Source: Labilibaculum sp041595635 (GTDB lineage Bacteria > Bacteroidota > Bacteroidia > Bacteroidales > Marinifilaceae). From it: a stretch of 64,000 nucleotides of DNA. Shown piece after piece: positions 18,855 to 27,381 of this stretch; the first letter of the stretch is position 1; the number at the start of each line of letters is the position of its first letter. Both the position numbers and the translations under genes were made by a program. The notes under the pieces were generated by a model that was not told where the DNA came from, did no database searches, and worked only from the letters and a program-made list of their open reading frames with translations. The stretch lies in the NCBI RefSeq assembly GCF_041595635.1, contig NZ_JBFHJW010000006.1:45832-109831 (forward strand). Direction: 5' to 3'.

Positions 18855-19616
18855 ATGAGCAAAGAAGATTGGTGCAGTAAATTTCAAATTATTCAAGAAT
18901 TTGAACCTAAAAGCGATATCCTTTCAAATAATTCCATGGGAATCTATTTTGAATGTAAGACAAAAAACGCACTAATTGTCCATTTCAAAGCTCTAAATGA
19001 AGCATTTAATTCCGACCTATTTACAAAAGATAAAGGCATTTTAATAAATTTTGACCGAGATTTTATTGATAAAGACGACATTGAATATGCTTTGGATGTA
19101 ATGTCACTTTTCAATAAATATCCTCAATTTATTATTGATGACAATCAGCAAGTTAAGCGATTGCGGCATTTAATTGATTTTCTTACAGAGGAGTACCATG
19201 ATGAGTCAGCCTCTTTCATCCTACTTAAAACATTACTTAAGGCTTTGCTCCTGCATTTAATTCGCTTTCAAAACAATGGCTTTTTACAGCAGGACTTGCA
19301 TCAAAAAAAGGTTTTTCAGTTTTTAGAGTTAATGGAAACTACTTTTTTACAAGAAACAAAACCCGATTACTATGCCCGAGAAATTGGCATCAGTACAAAA
19401 CGATTGAACCAAATTTTAAAGGAAAAGCTACACCTTACTGCCAAGCAAATTATTCAGCAAAGACAAATTACCGAAGCCAAACGCCAACTGCTAAAAAGAG
19501 AGATCACAACCAAAGAACTGGCGTTCAAATTGGGTTTTGATTCCATAAGTAGTTTTTCAAGATTTTTCAAAAAAAATGTAGGCCTAAGTCCTTCCGCTTT
19601 TCGATCTCGAAACTAA
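18855..19616 (+). CDS. AraC family transcriptional regulator
   Basis: 253 residues. The C-terminal ~100 residues contain the two helix-turn-helix motifs of AraC/XylS proteins: YYAREIGISTKRLNQILKEK, then ELAFKLGFDSISSFSRFFKK followed by the signature VGLSPSAFRS. The N-terminal half is a divergent ligand/dimer domain with no clear cupin motif. It is directly downstream of the MFS transporter, so a local regulator of efflux is the simplest reading (inference). Confidence 0.88.
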   Translation: MSKEDWCSKFQIIQEFEPKSDILSNNSMGIYFECKTKNALIVHFKALNEAFNSDLFTKDKGILINFDRDFIDKDDIEYALDVMSLFNKYPQFIIDDNQQVKRLRHLIDFLTEEYHDESASFILLKTLLKALLLHLIRFQNNGFLQQDLHQKKVFQFLELMETTFLQETKPDYYAREIGISTKRLNQILKEKLHLTAKQIIQQRQITEAKRQLLKREITTKELAFKLGFDSISSFSRFFKKNVGLSPSAFRSRN

Positions 19617-19844
19617 TTTTACAATTGAGCTTAGTTTATAAATTAGCTGGAATCGCTCTTCTATTCTTTTGAATCCATACAATTAGCCACAATACGATTT
19701 CTACAAAATTTTTAATTATTAAATTCAATGACCAAGTCCATATTGCTCGAAGAGTAAAAGAAAAATCACAAAATAGATGACTGCCAAGTTTAGTCTAAAA
19801 CTAAATAAAGTCATAATTAAAATATTTTGTAACTTAAGCGATAA

Positions 19845-20405
19845 ATGAATAAGATCTTAATACAAATGATTCAAAAAATTTTCCTCTCTATCGCATTGAT
19901 TGGATTTCTTTTTTCATACACAGCTAATGCAAAAACAATAGTTGGTGAAGTACCTCAATCAGTCATAAAATCACGTTACATAATGAACGACAATCTGTTT
20001 GGAAAAACAATTTTGTCTGGTGCTCTAACTAACGGGGTGCAATACGATAGTGGTTTCGGATTACAAGGAATGTTAGACCATCGCTTTATGAATCGTGTTT
20101 CAATGGGCTTGCAAGGCAACCTATACTTTTTAGAATCTGATTTGTCTTCGACTCGTCAATTAAGTGCCAGCCTTAGAATCAATTATCATTTGATAAAAGA
20201 AAAACGCTTTGAATCAAATGACTGGGATTGGTACATTGGTGGCAACTTAGGAGCTGATCTAGAAGGAGGAAACAAAAAAATCTCTCAAACTCAATGGTTT
20301 ACAGAAATTCACACAGGCCTTCGATACAAACTAAACTACAAATGGTTACTGTTTGCAGAGATTGGAAGCAGAAATTCGGCTTTAGGTTTGGCAATTTCAT
20401 TATAA
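19845..20405 (+). CDS. Hypothetical outer-membrane beta-barrel protein
   Basis: 186 residues. A signal peptide (IALIGFLFSYTANA) precedes a series of alternating strands such as YDSGFGLQGMLDHRF and MGLQGNLYFL, a pattern of small 8-stranded barrels. The C-terminus IGSRNSALGLAISL is compatible with the last strand. No conserved family could be named. Either the ATG at 19845 or the internal ATG at 19866 may be the start; the latter gives a more usual signal peptide. Confidence 0.55.
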   Translation: MNKILIQMIQKIFLSIALIGFLFSYTANAKTIVGEVPQSVIKSRYIMNDNLFGKTILSGALTNGVQYDSGFGLQGMLDHRFMNRVSMGLQGNLYFLESDLSSTRQLSASLRINYHLIKEKRFESNDWDWYIGGNLGADLEGGNKKISQTQWFTEIHTGLRYKLNYKWLLFAEIGSRNSALGLAISL

Positions 20406-20535
20406 AAATAGGTTCTATTCTTATTTCTTATGTCCTTTCTACCCCTATATTTCTAAATGGAGATTCTACACCCACTAAAATCCCCTGAAGAGGACCTAAA
20501 ACTATCACCCACTATCTACAAATTCAATCCAATAA

Positions 20536-20569
20536 AAAGTGGTCATCGAATCAATCCGATGACCACTTT
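20536..20569. terminator. Bidirectional terminator between the barrel gene and menB
   Basis: A perfect 13-bp stem (20536-20548 with 20557-20569, 8-nt loop) lies in the convergent spacer, 20 bp past the menB stop. The flanking T/A runs are short (the plus-strand run is only TTTAATAT). Confidence 0.7.
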
Positions 20570-20589
20570 AATATCTTGAATCCAGTAAA

Positions 20590-21414
20590 CTAGCCTGGAA
20601 ACTTAGGGAATTTCTGAAAATCAGGATCTCGCTTTTCTAGGAATGCATGCTTCCCTTCCTGAGCTTCTTCCATAAGGTAATACATCATAGTAGCATCACC
20701 TGCAAACTCCATTAATCCACGTTGTCCGTCTAGTTCAGCATTCAATCCACGCTTAATCATACGTAATGCCATCGGACTACGCTGCAACATGATTGTGCAC
20801 CATTCCACGGTTTCGTCTTCCAATTGTTCCAAAGGAACTACCTTGTTTACCATGCCCATTTCTTCAGCTTCTTTGGCAGTATATTGCTTGCAAAGGAACC
20901 AAATTTCACGCGCTTTTTTCTGACCTACGTGGCGAGCCAGATAGGAAGAACCAAAACCAGCATCGAAGCTGCCTACTTTAGGGCCAGTTTGACCGAATTT
21001 CGCATTCTCCGAAGCAATGGTTAAATCGCAAACAATGTGCAATACATGTCCACCACCAATGGCATATCCATTCACCATGGCAATAACCGGCTTAGGCATG
21101 GAACGAATTGCTTTGTGCAAATCCAATACATTTAAACGAGGAACACCATGATCATCGATATAACCACCCACTCCTTTTACATTCTGATCGCCACCCGAAC
21201 AAAAAGCCTTATCGCCTGTTCCGGTAAACACAATTACCCCAATATCACTGCGTTCGCGACAAATATCCATCGCATCCAACATATCGAAATTGGTTTGCGG
21301 ACGAAATGCATTATAGACCTCAGGTCTGTTGATTGTTATCTTGGCAATCCCTTCGAAAAAATCGAATTTAATATCTTCGTATTCTTTAATGGTAGTCCAT
21401 GCTCTCGTTGTCAT
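20590..21414 (-). CDS. menB: 1,4-dihydroxy-2-naphthoyl-CoA synthase
   Basis: MenB closes the second ring of the menaquinone head group from o-succinylbenzoyl-CoA. 274 residues of crotonase fold. Visible are the oxyanion-hole region FSGGDQNVKG (here CSGGDQNVKG), MVNGYAIGGGHVLHIVCD, and the MenB-specific GSFDAGFGSSY with the active-site Asp. It is last in menI-menF-menD-menB. Its ATG overlaps the menD stop by 4 bases (ATGA), which implies translational coupling. Confidence 0.96.
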   Translation of the reverse strand: MTTRAWTTIKEYEDIKFDFFEGIAKITINRPEVYNAFRPQTNFDMLDAMDICRERSDIGVIVFTGTGDKAFCSGGDQNVKGVGGYIDDHGVPRLNVLDLHKAIRSMPKPVIAMVNGYAIGGGHVLHIVCDLTIASENAKFGQTGPKVGSFDAGFGSSYLARHVGQKKAREIWFLCKQYTAKEAEEMGMVNKVVPLEQLEDETVEWCTIMLQRSPMALRMIKRGLNAELDGQRGLMEFAGDATMMYYLMEEAQEGKHAFLEKRDPDFQKFPKFPG

Positions 21415-23108
21415 ACCTTAATTTTTATAGTGTTAAAATAATTTATTAATACTTGATCGTTCACCTTTCTAGGTGTTTTAATCTCTAAAATAGCAGCTTG
21501 TGAATTCGCTGCATAGAAATCGGGAAGAATTTGATTCACTTCCTCTTCATTTTCGGCATGGAAATAGTCCAAACCGTAAGTCTCTGCCAATTTATCGGCG
21601 CTATAATTCTGAACCGCCTCAAAATATTCTTCGAGTTCTTCCACGCCCGAGGGTCCCGATATAAAACGGAATATTCCTCCTCCTCCGTTGTTGATGAGAA
21701 TGATTTTTAAATTTGGCTGTAAATATTTATTCCACAACGCATTGGAATCATAGAAAAAACTAATATCACCTGTAATCAGAGTGGTTGTTTTACCATTTAC
21801 CATGGCAGCACCAACAGCTGTTGAAGTGCAACCATCAATGCCACTGGTCCCCCTATTTGCATTGTATGCTAAGCGATTGGATGTTTTAAATAATTGCGCA
21901 TAACGAACTACAGAACTGTTCGCCAACTGCAAGTTTCCTCCCTCGGGAATGGTTTGCAAAACCTGCTCGAAAGCCTTCAAGTCACTCCACTCTATACTTT
22001 TCAGATATTCCTCATGAATGCTTGAAACAACAGCATCGCGATTTTTCCAGTGAGCAGAATAGCTACTTTCCAATGCTTTTATCTGTGGCAACAGCTGCCT
22101 AAAAAATGCCAAAGGCGAAACATCAATATGAGTAGTTAGATGTTCAAATGTATCAATAAAGTGATCCTCTTTTCCGATGAACCAATGCTCTTTCGGACTG
22201 TTATTTCGTAAGAATGATTTAATCATTTTAGAAACCAAAGGACCGCCAAAGTTAATCAGCAAATCAGGTGCAAAATCTTCCAATTCCTCTTGCTTCAAAG
22301 AGCAAAGAACCCGATCGATGCAAGGCAAAAACGCCTCATCATGAAGATTCGCCACCGATTCGGTTAACACAACTACATTTTTGAGTTTTGCCAGGTCAGC
22401 CAGGAGCGCATTCAAGTCGGGCTGAGGATGCAGCAATCCTGCGATAATTAAAATTTTCTGCTGAGAGTTAAAAACTGAAGCAAGCTTTGAAATACTTTCC
22501 TCACTTAACTCGTCAACCGATGCAATTTTAGAAATGACCCTTTCGTTGGTATTGGCGTATTTTTTCACCCCATAAAGAGGTTCCCGCAAGGGGAAATTAA
22601 TATGCACAGGTCCTAGTCTTCCGCTTTGAGCTTTGCTTACTGCTTCATTCACCACGCGATTTAAATACCAGCAATCATCAGGGTTATTGGCATCCAGAGG
22701 CAGCTGATAACTTCCTTTTACAAAACGTCCAAATACTTCAACTTGCGGCAAAGCCTGCGAATCGTCTTGTCCTATCCATTCCACAGGCCGATCGGCCGAA
22801 ATCACAACCAAAGGCAATCGTTGGTAAAAAGCTTCGGCTACGGCCGGACCATAATTTAACAAAGCAGTGCCCGAGGTACAAACCAAACCAACTGGTTTCC
22901 TGGTTTGTTGAGCAATTCCTAGCGCAAAATATCCAGCACTTCTTTCATCCACAATCACCAAACTTTTTATTCGCTGATCTTTGGCAAAAGAAATACTTAA
23001 TGGTGCGTTGCGAGAACCAGGCGAAACAATAACATATTCCATTCCTTTTGCCCAACAGATATCAATTAACTCTTTCACTCCTTTGATATCTGAATAATTT
23101 CGCTCCAT
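21411..23108 (-). CDS. menD: SEPHCHC synthase (2-succinyl-5-enolpyruvyl-6-hydroxy-3-cyclohexene-1-carboxylate synthase)
   Basis: MenD is the thiamine-diphosphate enzyme that adds 2-oxoglutarate to isochorismate in menaquinone synthesis. 565 residues, the normal length. The N-terminal PYR domain has the glutamate-containing VSPGSRNAPLSISFA region and CTSGTALLNYGPAVAEA; the C-terminal PP domain has the ThDP/Mg motif GDISFFYDSNALWN...NNGGGG and NRGTSGIDGCTSTAVGAA. It lies between menF (136 bp upstream) and menB (4-base overlap). Confidence 0.97.
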   Translation of the reverse strand: MERNYSDIKGVKELIDICWAKGMEYVIVSPGSRNAPLSISFAKDQRIKSLVIVDERSAGYFALGIAQQTRKPVGLVCTSGTALLNYGPAVAEAFYQRLPLVVISADRPVEWIGQDDSQALPQVEVFGRFVKGSYQLPLDANNPDDCWYLNRVVNEAVSKAQSGRLGPVHINFPLREPLYGVKKYANTNERVISKIASVDELSEESISKLASVFNSQQKILIIAGLLHPQPDLNALLADLAKLKNVVVLTESVANLHDEAFLPCIDRVLCSLKQEELEDFAPDLLINFGGPLVSKMIKSFLRNNSPKEHWFIGKEDHFIDTFEHLTTHIDVSPLAFFRQLLPQIKALESSYSAHWKNRDAVVSSIHEEYLKSIEWSDLKAFEQVLQTIPEGGNLQLANSSVVRYAQLFKTSNRLAYNANRGTSGIDGCTSTAVGAAMVNGKTTTLITGDISFFYDSNALWNKYLQPNLKIILINNGGGGIFRFISGPSGVEELEEYFEAVQNYSADKLAETYGLDYFHAENEEEVNQILPDFYAANSQAAILEIKTPRKVNDQVLINYFNTIKIKV

Positions 23109-23244
23109 ATTTTTTAGTTTATTTTTTCGAATATTGAAGTCACATCTGATCCAATAAAAGCCTTTCAGCTAATTGAGATGATTACATTCCACAATTACTA
23201 TCGATAAATTTAGCCCAAATTTAGAATAATTTATTGGGCTTCCC

Positions 23245-24366
23245 TTACGAACGAATGACATTCAGTAGGGTTTGAGCTTTTAAACAGGTTTCCTCCCATT
23301 CATTCTCGGGGATTGAATCGGCAGTAATTCCCCCACCAACAAAAAGAGCCATCTGATTTTCAAGCACTTTCATACTTCTTAAATTCACAAACAAAGAAAA
23401 AATCCCACTGGCTTCAATTGGCCCTAAATAACCAGCATAATATTCTCTATCGTGTTTTTCGATTTCTCGGATAAGTTGCACAGCCTTCTGTTTGGGTAAT
23501 CCGCAAACAGCTGGCGTAGGATGAAGATCCTGAACCAAGGCCGACAATTGAGAAAAATTTAAATCTGCAGGCAACTGATAGCTGGTTCTAAGATGAACCA
23601 CATTTCCTGCCTGAGCAGTTACTGGTCCTGTCCGCTTGTATCCACTCAGATGATGACTAGCCAATACTCCATCAATATATGAGCTCACAAAAGCTTGCTC
23701 TTCCCGTTCTTTTTTCTCCCAACTTATCTGATCAAGAGCTCTATCTCCGAGCTTCTGAGTTCCCGCCAAAGCAACTGTTTCAATGCAATTTTCATTCGAA
23801 GAAAGTAAGGTTTCAGGACTTGCTCCTATCCAATTTCCCACGCTGGGTATGGATACGAACGATACAAATGCTGATTGATAAGCTTCGGATAATTTTAAGA
23901 ATGATTCGGCCGCTTGATTTTTTCCCATCCCCTCTAAAATCTGAATTCTCGACAAAACGGTCTTGTCTAGCTTTTCTTGTTTTAAATCAGAAATCATTGC
24001 AGTTACCTGATTGAAATACAAATTGTACGAACTCTCGAGTAAGTTTTGGTCTGTCAATTCTAAATCTGCCTTATTTGTATGTAATTCTAATGCCTTAATG
24101 GCTTGGGAATCTATTTCGCTGGCTTCCCATTGCAAATCACCTCGCACAAACCACGAATGATGTCTACTTTCTGTATCGAAAGGAGAAAATACGAAACCAT
24201 TTTCACCCTCTAATTCAGACAAACATCCATATGCTTTCAAATTCGAATCGGTTTGAACCCCAATTTGAATAATTCCAGAATTAGGTAATTGGTAAGCAAA
24301 AAAGGGAAAACTATTCTGCAAGCAGTAGGTAAAAAAGGCAGCTAATTCATTTCTATTTTCCACCAT
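23245..24366 (-). CDS. menF: Isochorismate synthase
   Basis: 373 residues of the chorismate-binding family. The signature region HPTPAVCGLPKQKA and YYAGYLGPIE match isochorismate synthases, and GTQKLGDRALDQISW with the following E-E-Q-A-F region form the active site. It converts chorismate to isochorismate, the first committed step to menaquinone. The start ATG at 24366 is 1 bp from the stop of the upstream thioesterase gene, so the two are co-transcribed. The Men rather than siderophore role is set by the operon. Confidence 0.95.
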   Translation of the reverse strand: MVENRNELAAFFTYCLQNSFPFFAYQLPNSGIIQIGVQTDSNLKAYGCLSELEGENGFVFSPFDTESRHHSWFVRGDLQWEASEIDSQAIKALELHTNKADLELTDQNLLESSYNLYFNQVTAMISDLKQEKLDKTVLSRIQILEGMGKNQAAESFLKLSEAYQSAFVSFVSIPSVGNWIGASPETLLSSNENCIETVALAGTQKLGDRALDQISWEKKEREEQAFVSSYIDGVLASHHLSGYKRTGPVTAQAGNVVHLRTSYQLPADLNFSQLSALVQDLHPTPAVCGLPKQKAVQLIREIEKHDREYYAGYLGPIEASGIFSLFVNLRSMKVLENQMALFVGGGITADSIPENEWEETCLKAQTLLNVIRS

Positions 24367-24367
24367 T

Positions 24368-24784
24368 CTACTTTTTTAAAATAACGTTGGTAATTCTACA
24401 AACCGAAATCAATTTTCCTTGCTCATTAAGTATATTAACTTCAACAATATGGGTCAAACTTCCTTTGTGGATAAAATGTGCTTTTGCGGTAATCGTTCCA
24501 GTTTTAATACTTCTAATGTGATTGGCATTGATCTCCATCCCTTTCACATCGTATTGTTCCATATCGGTCTTAATTACTGATAAGGCACTCCCTACCGATT
24601 CAGCCAAAGCAAGTGTTGCTCCGCCGTGTAAAATTCGCATGGGTTGCCAATGCTTCGAGGTCACAGGCATTTCTGCAACAAGGTAATTTTGGCCTACTTC
24701 TGTATAGATAATTCCCAAGTGTTCCATTAATGTGTCGGAACACATTTTGTTCAATGCATCAAGTGCATCTATTTCATTGCTCAT
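24368..24784 (-). CDS. menI: Hotdog thioesterase, likely 1,4-dihydroxy-2-naphthoyl-CoA hydrolase
   Basis: 138 residues from the ATG at 24784; a longer frame starts at 24862 but the added residues overlap a terminator and look non-coding. A PaaI-type hotdog fold is evident: MRILHGGATLALAESVGSAL has the helix with the catalytic Glu, and ISVCRITNVILKK the last strand. It is the first gene of the men operon with menF, menD and menB. That context makes DHNA-CoA hydrolase (MenI) the best guess, which is inferred rather than seen. Confidence 0.8.
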   Translation of the reverse strand: MSNEIDALDALNKMCSDTLMEHLGIIYTEVGQNYLVAEMPVTSKHWQPMRILHGGATLALAESVGSALSVIKTDMEQYDVKGMEINANHIRSIKTGTITAKAHFIHKGSLTHIVEVNILNEQGKLISVCRITNVILKK

Positions 24785-24860
24785 GCTACAAAAATAATAC
24801 ATTCTTCTATTTAGAAAAAACTGCTTCCTTGGGTAAATTTGATTGCACAGAATAATGCAC

Positions 24861-24889
24861 AAAAAAAGCTCAACATTACATTGAGCTTT
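24861..24889 (-). terminator. Terminator of the cold-shock gene
   Basis: A perfect 9-bp stem (24865-24873 with 24881-24889, 7-nt loop) followed on the minus strand by seven Ts. It ends the csp transcript 27 bp past its stop and separates it from the men operon. Confidence 0.88.
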
Positions 24890-24915
24890 ACCAAGGAAAA
24901 ATATTTTATGCTGAT

Positions 24916-25107
24916 TTAATTAATTTTCACATTAACTGCATTCATTCCTTTTTTTCCTTCAACAACATCAAAAGTTACTTCGTCGTTTTGATCAATTTTG
25001 TCAATTAATCCTGTTACATGAACAAAGATATCTTCTCCTGTTTCGTCGTTTTTAATGAATCCAAATCCCTTAGATTCGTTAAAAAATTTTACTGTACCTG
25101 TAGGCAT
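24916..25107 (-). CDS. CspA-family cold-shock protein
   Basis: 63 residues, the classical single cold-shock domain. RNP1 (KGFGFIKND) and RNP2 (DIFVHV) motifs that bind single-stranded nucleic acid are both present, and the N-terminus TGTVKFFNESKGF is the family hallmark. It acts as an RNA chaperone. Followed by a strong terminator; the upstream 343-bp spacer should hold its promoter and perhaps a long leader, as is common for csp genes, but no leader structure was identified. Confidence 0.95.
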   Translation of the reverse strand: MPTGTVKFFNESKGFGFIKNDETGEDIFVHVTGLIDKIDQNDEVTFDVVEGKKGMNAVNVKIN

Positions 25108-25450
25108 TACTTAAAAAATTTTAAATTATTATAAGGGATAAATGTACATAAATTGATTTAATATGAAAATAAATCCAATACTATTTTTTTAAGATCTTAA
25201 AACAAATTATTAAAATAATCGCATTTCTCTAGCTAAAACACTAGTACCAAAAGGAATTGCTCATTTTTGTTGTCAGAACTAAAAAACAATATAAAAATAA
25301 ATGGATAAAAGCATTTTAGGCAAAAAAATGCATTAAAAATTGACTAATTTTTACTTTCTTACATTTTTTCAATTACATTTTTACAGTGAATTTTCTCTAT
25401 CTTTAAATAGTTTCAATAAAATAATTCGGTACTAACTAAACAGAAATCAA
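25108..25450. other. 343-bp divergent spacer
   Basis: Divergent promoter region for csp (minus) and the SRPBCC operon (plus). Very AT-rich; a TACATTTA -7-like sequence on the minus strand is only a near match. Nothing more can be assigned. Confidence 0.45.
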
Positions 25451-25975
25451 ATGAAGATTTTCCTTTACATCCTTTTAGGAATCGGTTTACTCCTTGTTAT
25501 TCTTCATACCATAGCGCCCAAAACCTATCAAGTAGAAAGAAAAATTATAGTTTCGGTAAATATTGATTCTGTTTTTAAAAGCCTGTGCTCCTTAAAAGCT
25601 CAACAAGAGTGGTCGCCCTGGGCTTCTAAAGATCCTAATATGGTTGTAGAATACAATGGTGTTGATGGACAGCTTGGATCGGTTACTCATTGGATAGGAA
25701 ACAAAGAAGTAGGAGAAGGAGAACAAGAAATTACCAAAATAGAACCTAGCTCTTATATTGAAACAGAACTTCGCTTTCTAAAACCTTTTAAATCGACCAG
25801 TACTGGCTTTTTTAGCCTCAAACAAGTAAGTGAAGGTACCGAAGTTAGCTGGGGTTTTAAAGGACATAATACTTTTCCAATTACCATAATGATGGTATTT
25901 ATGAACATGGAAAAAGCAATTGGTCCTGATTTTGAAAAAGGTTTGTCTGATTTTAAATTATTTATCGAAAAATAA
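25451..25975 (+). CDS. SRPBCC family protein (polyketide cyclase-like), membrane-anchored
   Basis: 174 residues. An N-terminal hydrophobic helix (LYILLGIGLLLVILHTI) anchors a START/SRPBCC-type domain starting YQVERKIIVSVNIDSVF, with EWSPWASKDPNM and the wide ligand cavity strands that follow. The family binds hydrophobic ligands, but no ligand or activity is known. It is first of three genes at 25451-26761 that are only 4-11 bp apart, all membrane-linked. Confidence 0.78.
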   Translation: MKIFLYILLGIGLLLVILHTIAPKTYQVERKIIVSVNIDSVFKSLCSLKAQQEWSPWASKDPNMVVEYNGVDGQLGSVTHWIGNKEVGEGEQEITKIEPSSYIETELRFLKPFKSTSTGFFSLKQVSEGTEVSWGFKGHNTFPITIMMVFMNMEKAIGPDFEKGLSDFKLFIEK

Positions 25976-25979
25976 ATTC

Positions 25980-26537
25980 ATGAAAATCTTAAAAAAAACA
26001 GGGATTTTATTAGCAATCCTCCTATTGGCCACTACTGTTCTAGGACTATTTTTAGGCAAACAACAATACCTAATTGAAAACAAAGTTGATCGCCCAGTAA
26101 AAAAAGTTTTTCAGCTCTTTACTAATCACGATCGCCTTTCGGAATGGCTAAGTGAAGTGAAAAGTTTCGAAGTTATAATAGAAACACCCGAAAAAATTGG
26201 AAGCGAATACAAATTAATGGTGGATAATGATGGAAACATGGTTGAATTAATCGAAAAACTTAGCAACTACAAAGAGAATAAGCTTATAGAAATAGAATAT
26301 AAATCTGGATGGATGCACAAATACAATCATTATAGCTTTTCAGAATCCGAAAAAGGAACTAAAATAGTTGCTCGATATACCATAGAAGGTACCAACCCAT
26401 TGGCAAAATCCCTGTTCTTACTTTTCACAAAAAGCTTTCAGAAAATTGATGCTACCAATCTGGAAAGATTTAAAGTATTCGCCGAAAAACAAGCTATTTA
26501 TAGCGAACCAACCAATGAACTTGAAGTTGTTAATTAA
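25980..26537 (+). CDS. SRPBCC family protein, second copy
   Basis: 185 residues from the ATG at 25980, 4 bp after the preceding stop; an upstream in-frame start overlaps the previous gene and is rejected. Again a hydrophobic N-terminal helix (GILLAILLLATTVLGLF) precedes an SRPBCC domain with DRPVKKVFQLFTNHDRLSEW and a long conserved hydrophobic strand set. It is only weakly similar to the preceding protein, so this is a family pair rather than a recent duplicate. Function unknown. Confidence 0.75.
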   Translation: MKILKKTGILLAILLLATTVLGLFLGKQQYLIENKVDRPVKKVFQLFTNHDRLSEWLSEVKSFEVIIETPEKIGSEYKLMVDNDGNMVELIEKLSNYKENKLIEIEYKSGWMHKYNHYSFSESEKGTKIVARYTIEGTNPLAKSLFLLFTKSFQKIDATNLERFKVFAEKQAIYSEPTNELEVVN

Positions 26538-26548
26538 ATTAATACAGA

Positions 26549-26761
26549 ATGAAAAAAAATATGGGTAATCTTGATCGCGTGTTAAGAGTAATTGCAGCTA
26601 TTATTCTGGCTTCACTTTATTTTCTGAATATCATCACTGGAACCATTGGTATTGCAGTTTTCATATTTGCATGTGTCATGCTTTTAACTAGTATCACCGG
26701 AAGTTGTCCTCCTTATGGATTTTTGGGAATTAATACCTGCAAAGGTAAAAAACAAAAATAA
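26549..26761 (+). CDS. DUF2892 family small membrane protein
   Basis: 70 residues. The pattern KNMGNLDRVLRVIAAIILA, a second helix, and the C-terminal TGSCPPYGFLGINTC motif identify the DUF2892/YgaP-C-type family, two transmembrane helices flanked by a cysteine-containing loop. Members are often fused to rhodanese domains, but here it stands alone. Third gene of the 25451-26761 unit and followed by its terminator. Confidence 0.88.
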   Translation: MKKNMGNLDRVLRVIAAIILASLYFLNIITGTIGIAVFIFACVMLLTSITGSCPPYGFLGINTCKGKKQK

Positions 26762-26783
26762 ACGAATTCATATTCATAAAGTG

Positions 26784-26816
26784 AATCCTCGAAGAAAAAA
26801 CTTCGAGGATTTTTTT
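26784..26816 (+). terminator. Terminator of the SRPBCC/DUF2892 operon
   Basis: A perfect 11-bp stem (26784-26794 with 26801-26811) with a 6-A loop and seven Ts. It closes the three-gene unit. Confidence 0.92.
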
Positions 26817-26959
26817 CGTGTAGCGCAGTAGTCTATCCACATAATAATATACATAACACACTAAATATCACGAATTTATTGTGTATATTTAAGTGTGTAA
26901 TTCTGTAATGAAGAATTAGTTCTAAACTGTAGTTAAGCTAAATTATCTTATAGAGTAAG

Positions 26960-27331
26960 ATGAAAAAAATTAAAAAGAAAAATAGAATAGCTTACTGTGG
27001 AATAGACTGTTCTAAATGTCCGGCCTATGTAGCCACAGAAAAAGAACAGAAAAATGTGCGTATAAAAATTGCAAAGCTTTGGTCTGATCGGGAAAATCAT
27101 TATGAATCGTGCGAAATAAGCTGCAAAGGCTGCCGTGAACCTTGGGGAAAAAAATTTAGACATTGTGCCAATTGTGAGGTTCGTGAATGTGCCCGTAAAA
27201 AACTTTACACAAGCTGTGCCGATTGTCCCCAATATCCTTGTACTAAACTAAATGATCTTTTACAAAGTCTGGACGAGAAAATTGTTCGAATCAATTTAGA
27301 TGAACTAAAATGTAAGCACAAAACAGACTAA
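26960..27331 (+). CDS. DUF3795 cysteine-rich protein
   Basis: 123 residues with a dense cysteine pattern: YCGIDCSKCPAY near the start, SCEISCKGC, HCANCEVREC and SCADCPQYPC. This is the DUF3795 arrangement, which probably binds zinc or an iron-sulfur cluster. No enzymatic assignment exists. The N-terminus is lysine-rich (MKKIKKKNR). It stands alone between the preceding terminator and a convergent kinase gene. Confidence 0.85.
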   Translation: MKKIKKKNRIAYCGIDCSKCPAYVATEKEQKNVRIKIAKLWSDRENHYESCEISCKGCREPWGKKFRHCANCEVRECARKKLYTSCADCPQYPCTKLNDLLQSLDEKIVRINLDELKCKHKTD

Positions 27332-27381
27332 TTTCATCTTTATTACTTCATTAAACTATGATAATATTATGTTTTACCTAT

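Noticed and set aside
24789..24796. TATTTTTG (minus strand) -7 box just before menI
   Set aside because: Ends 4 bases from the ATG; same leaderless problem, not enough to name it the men promoter.
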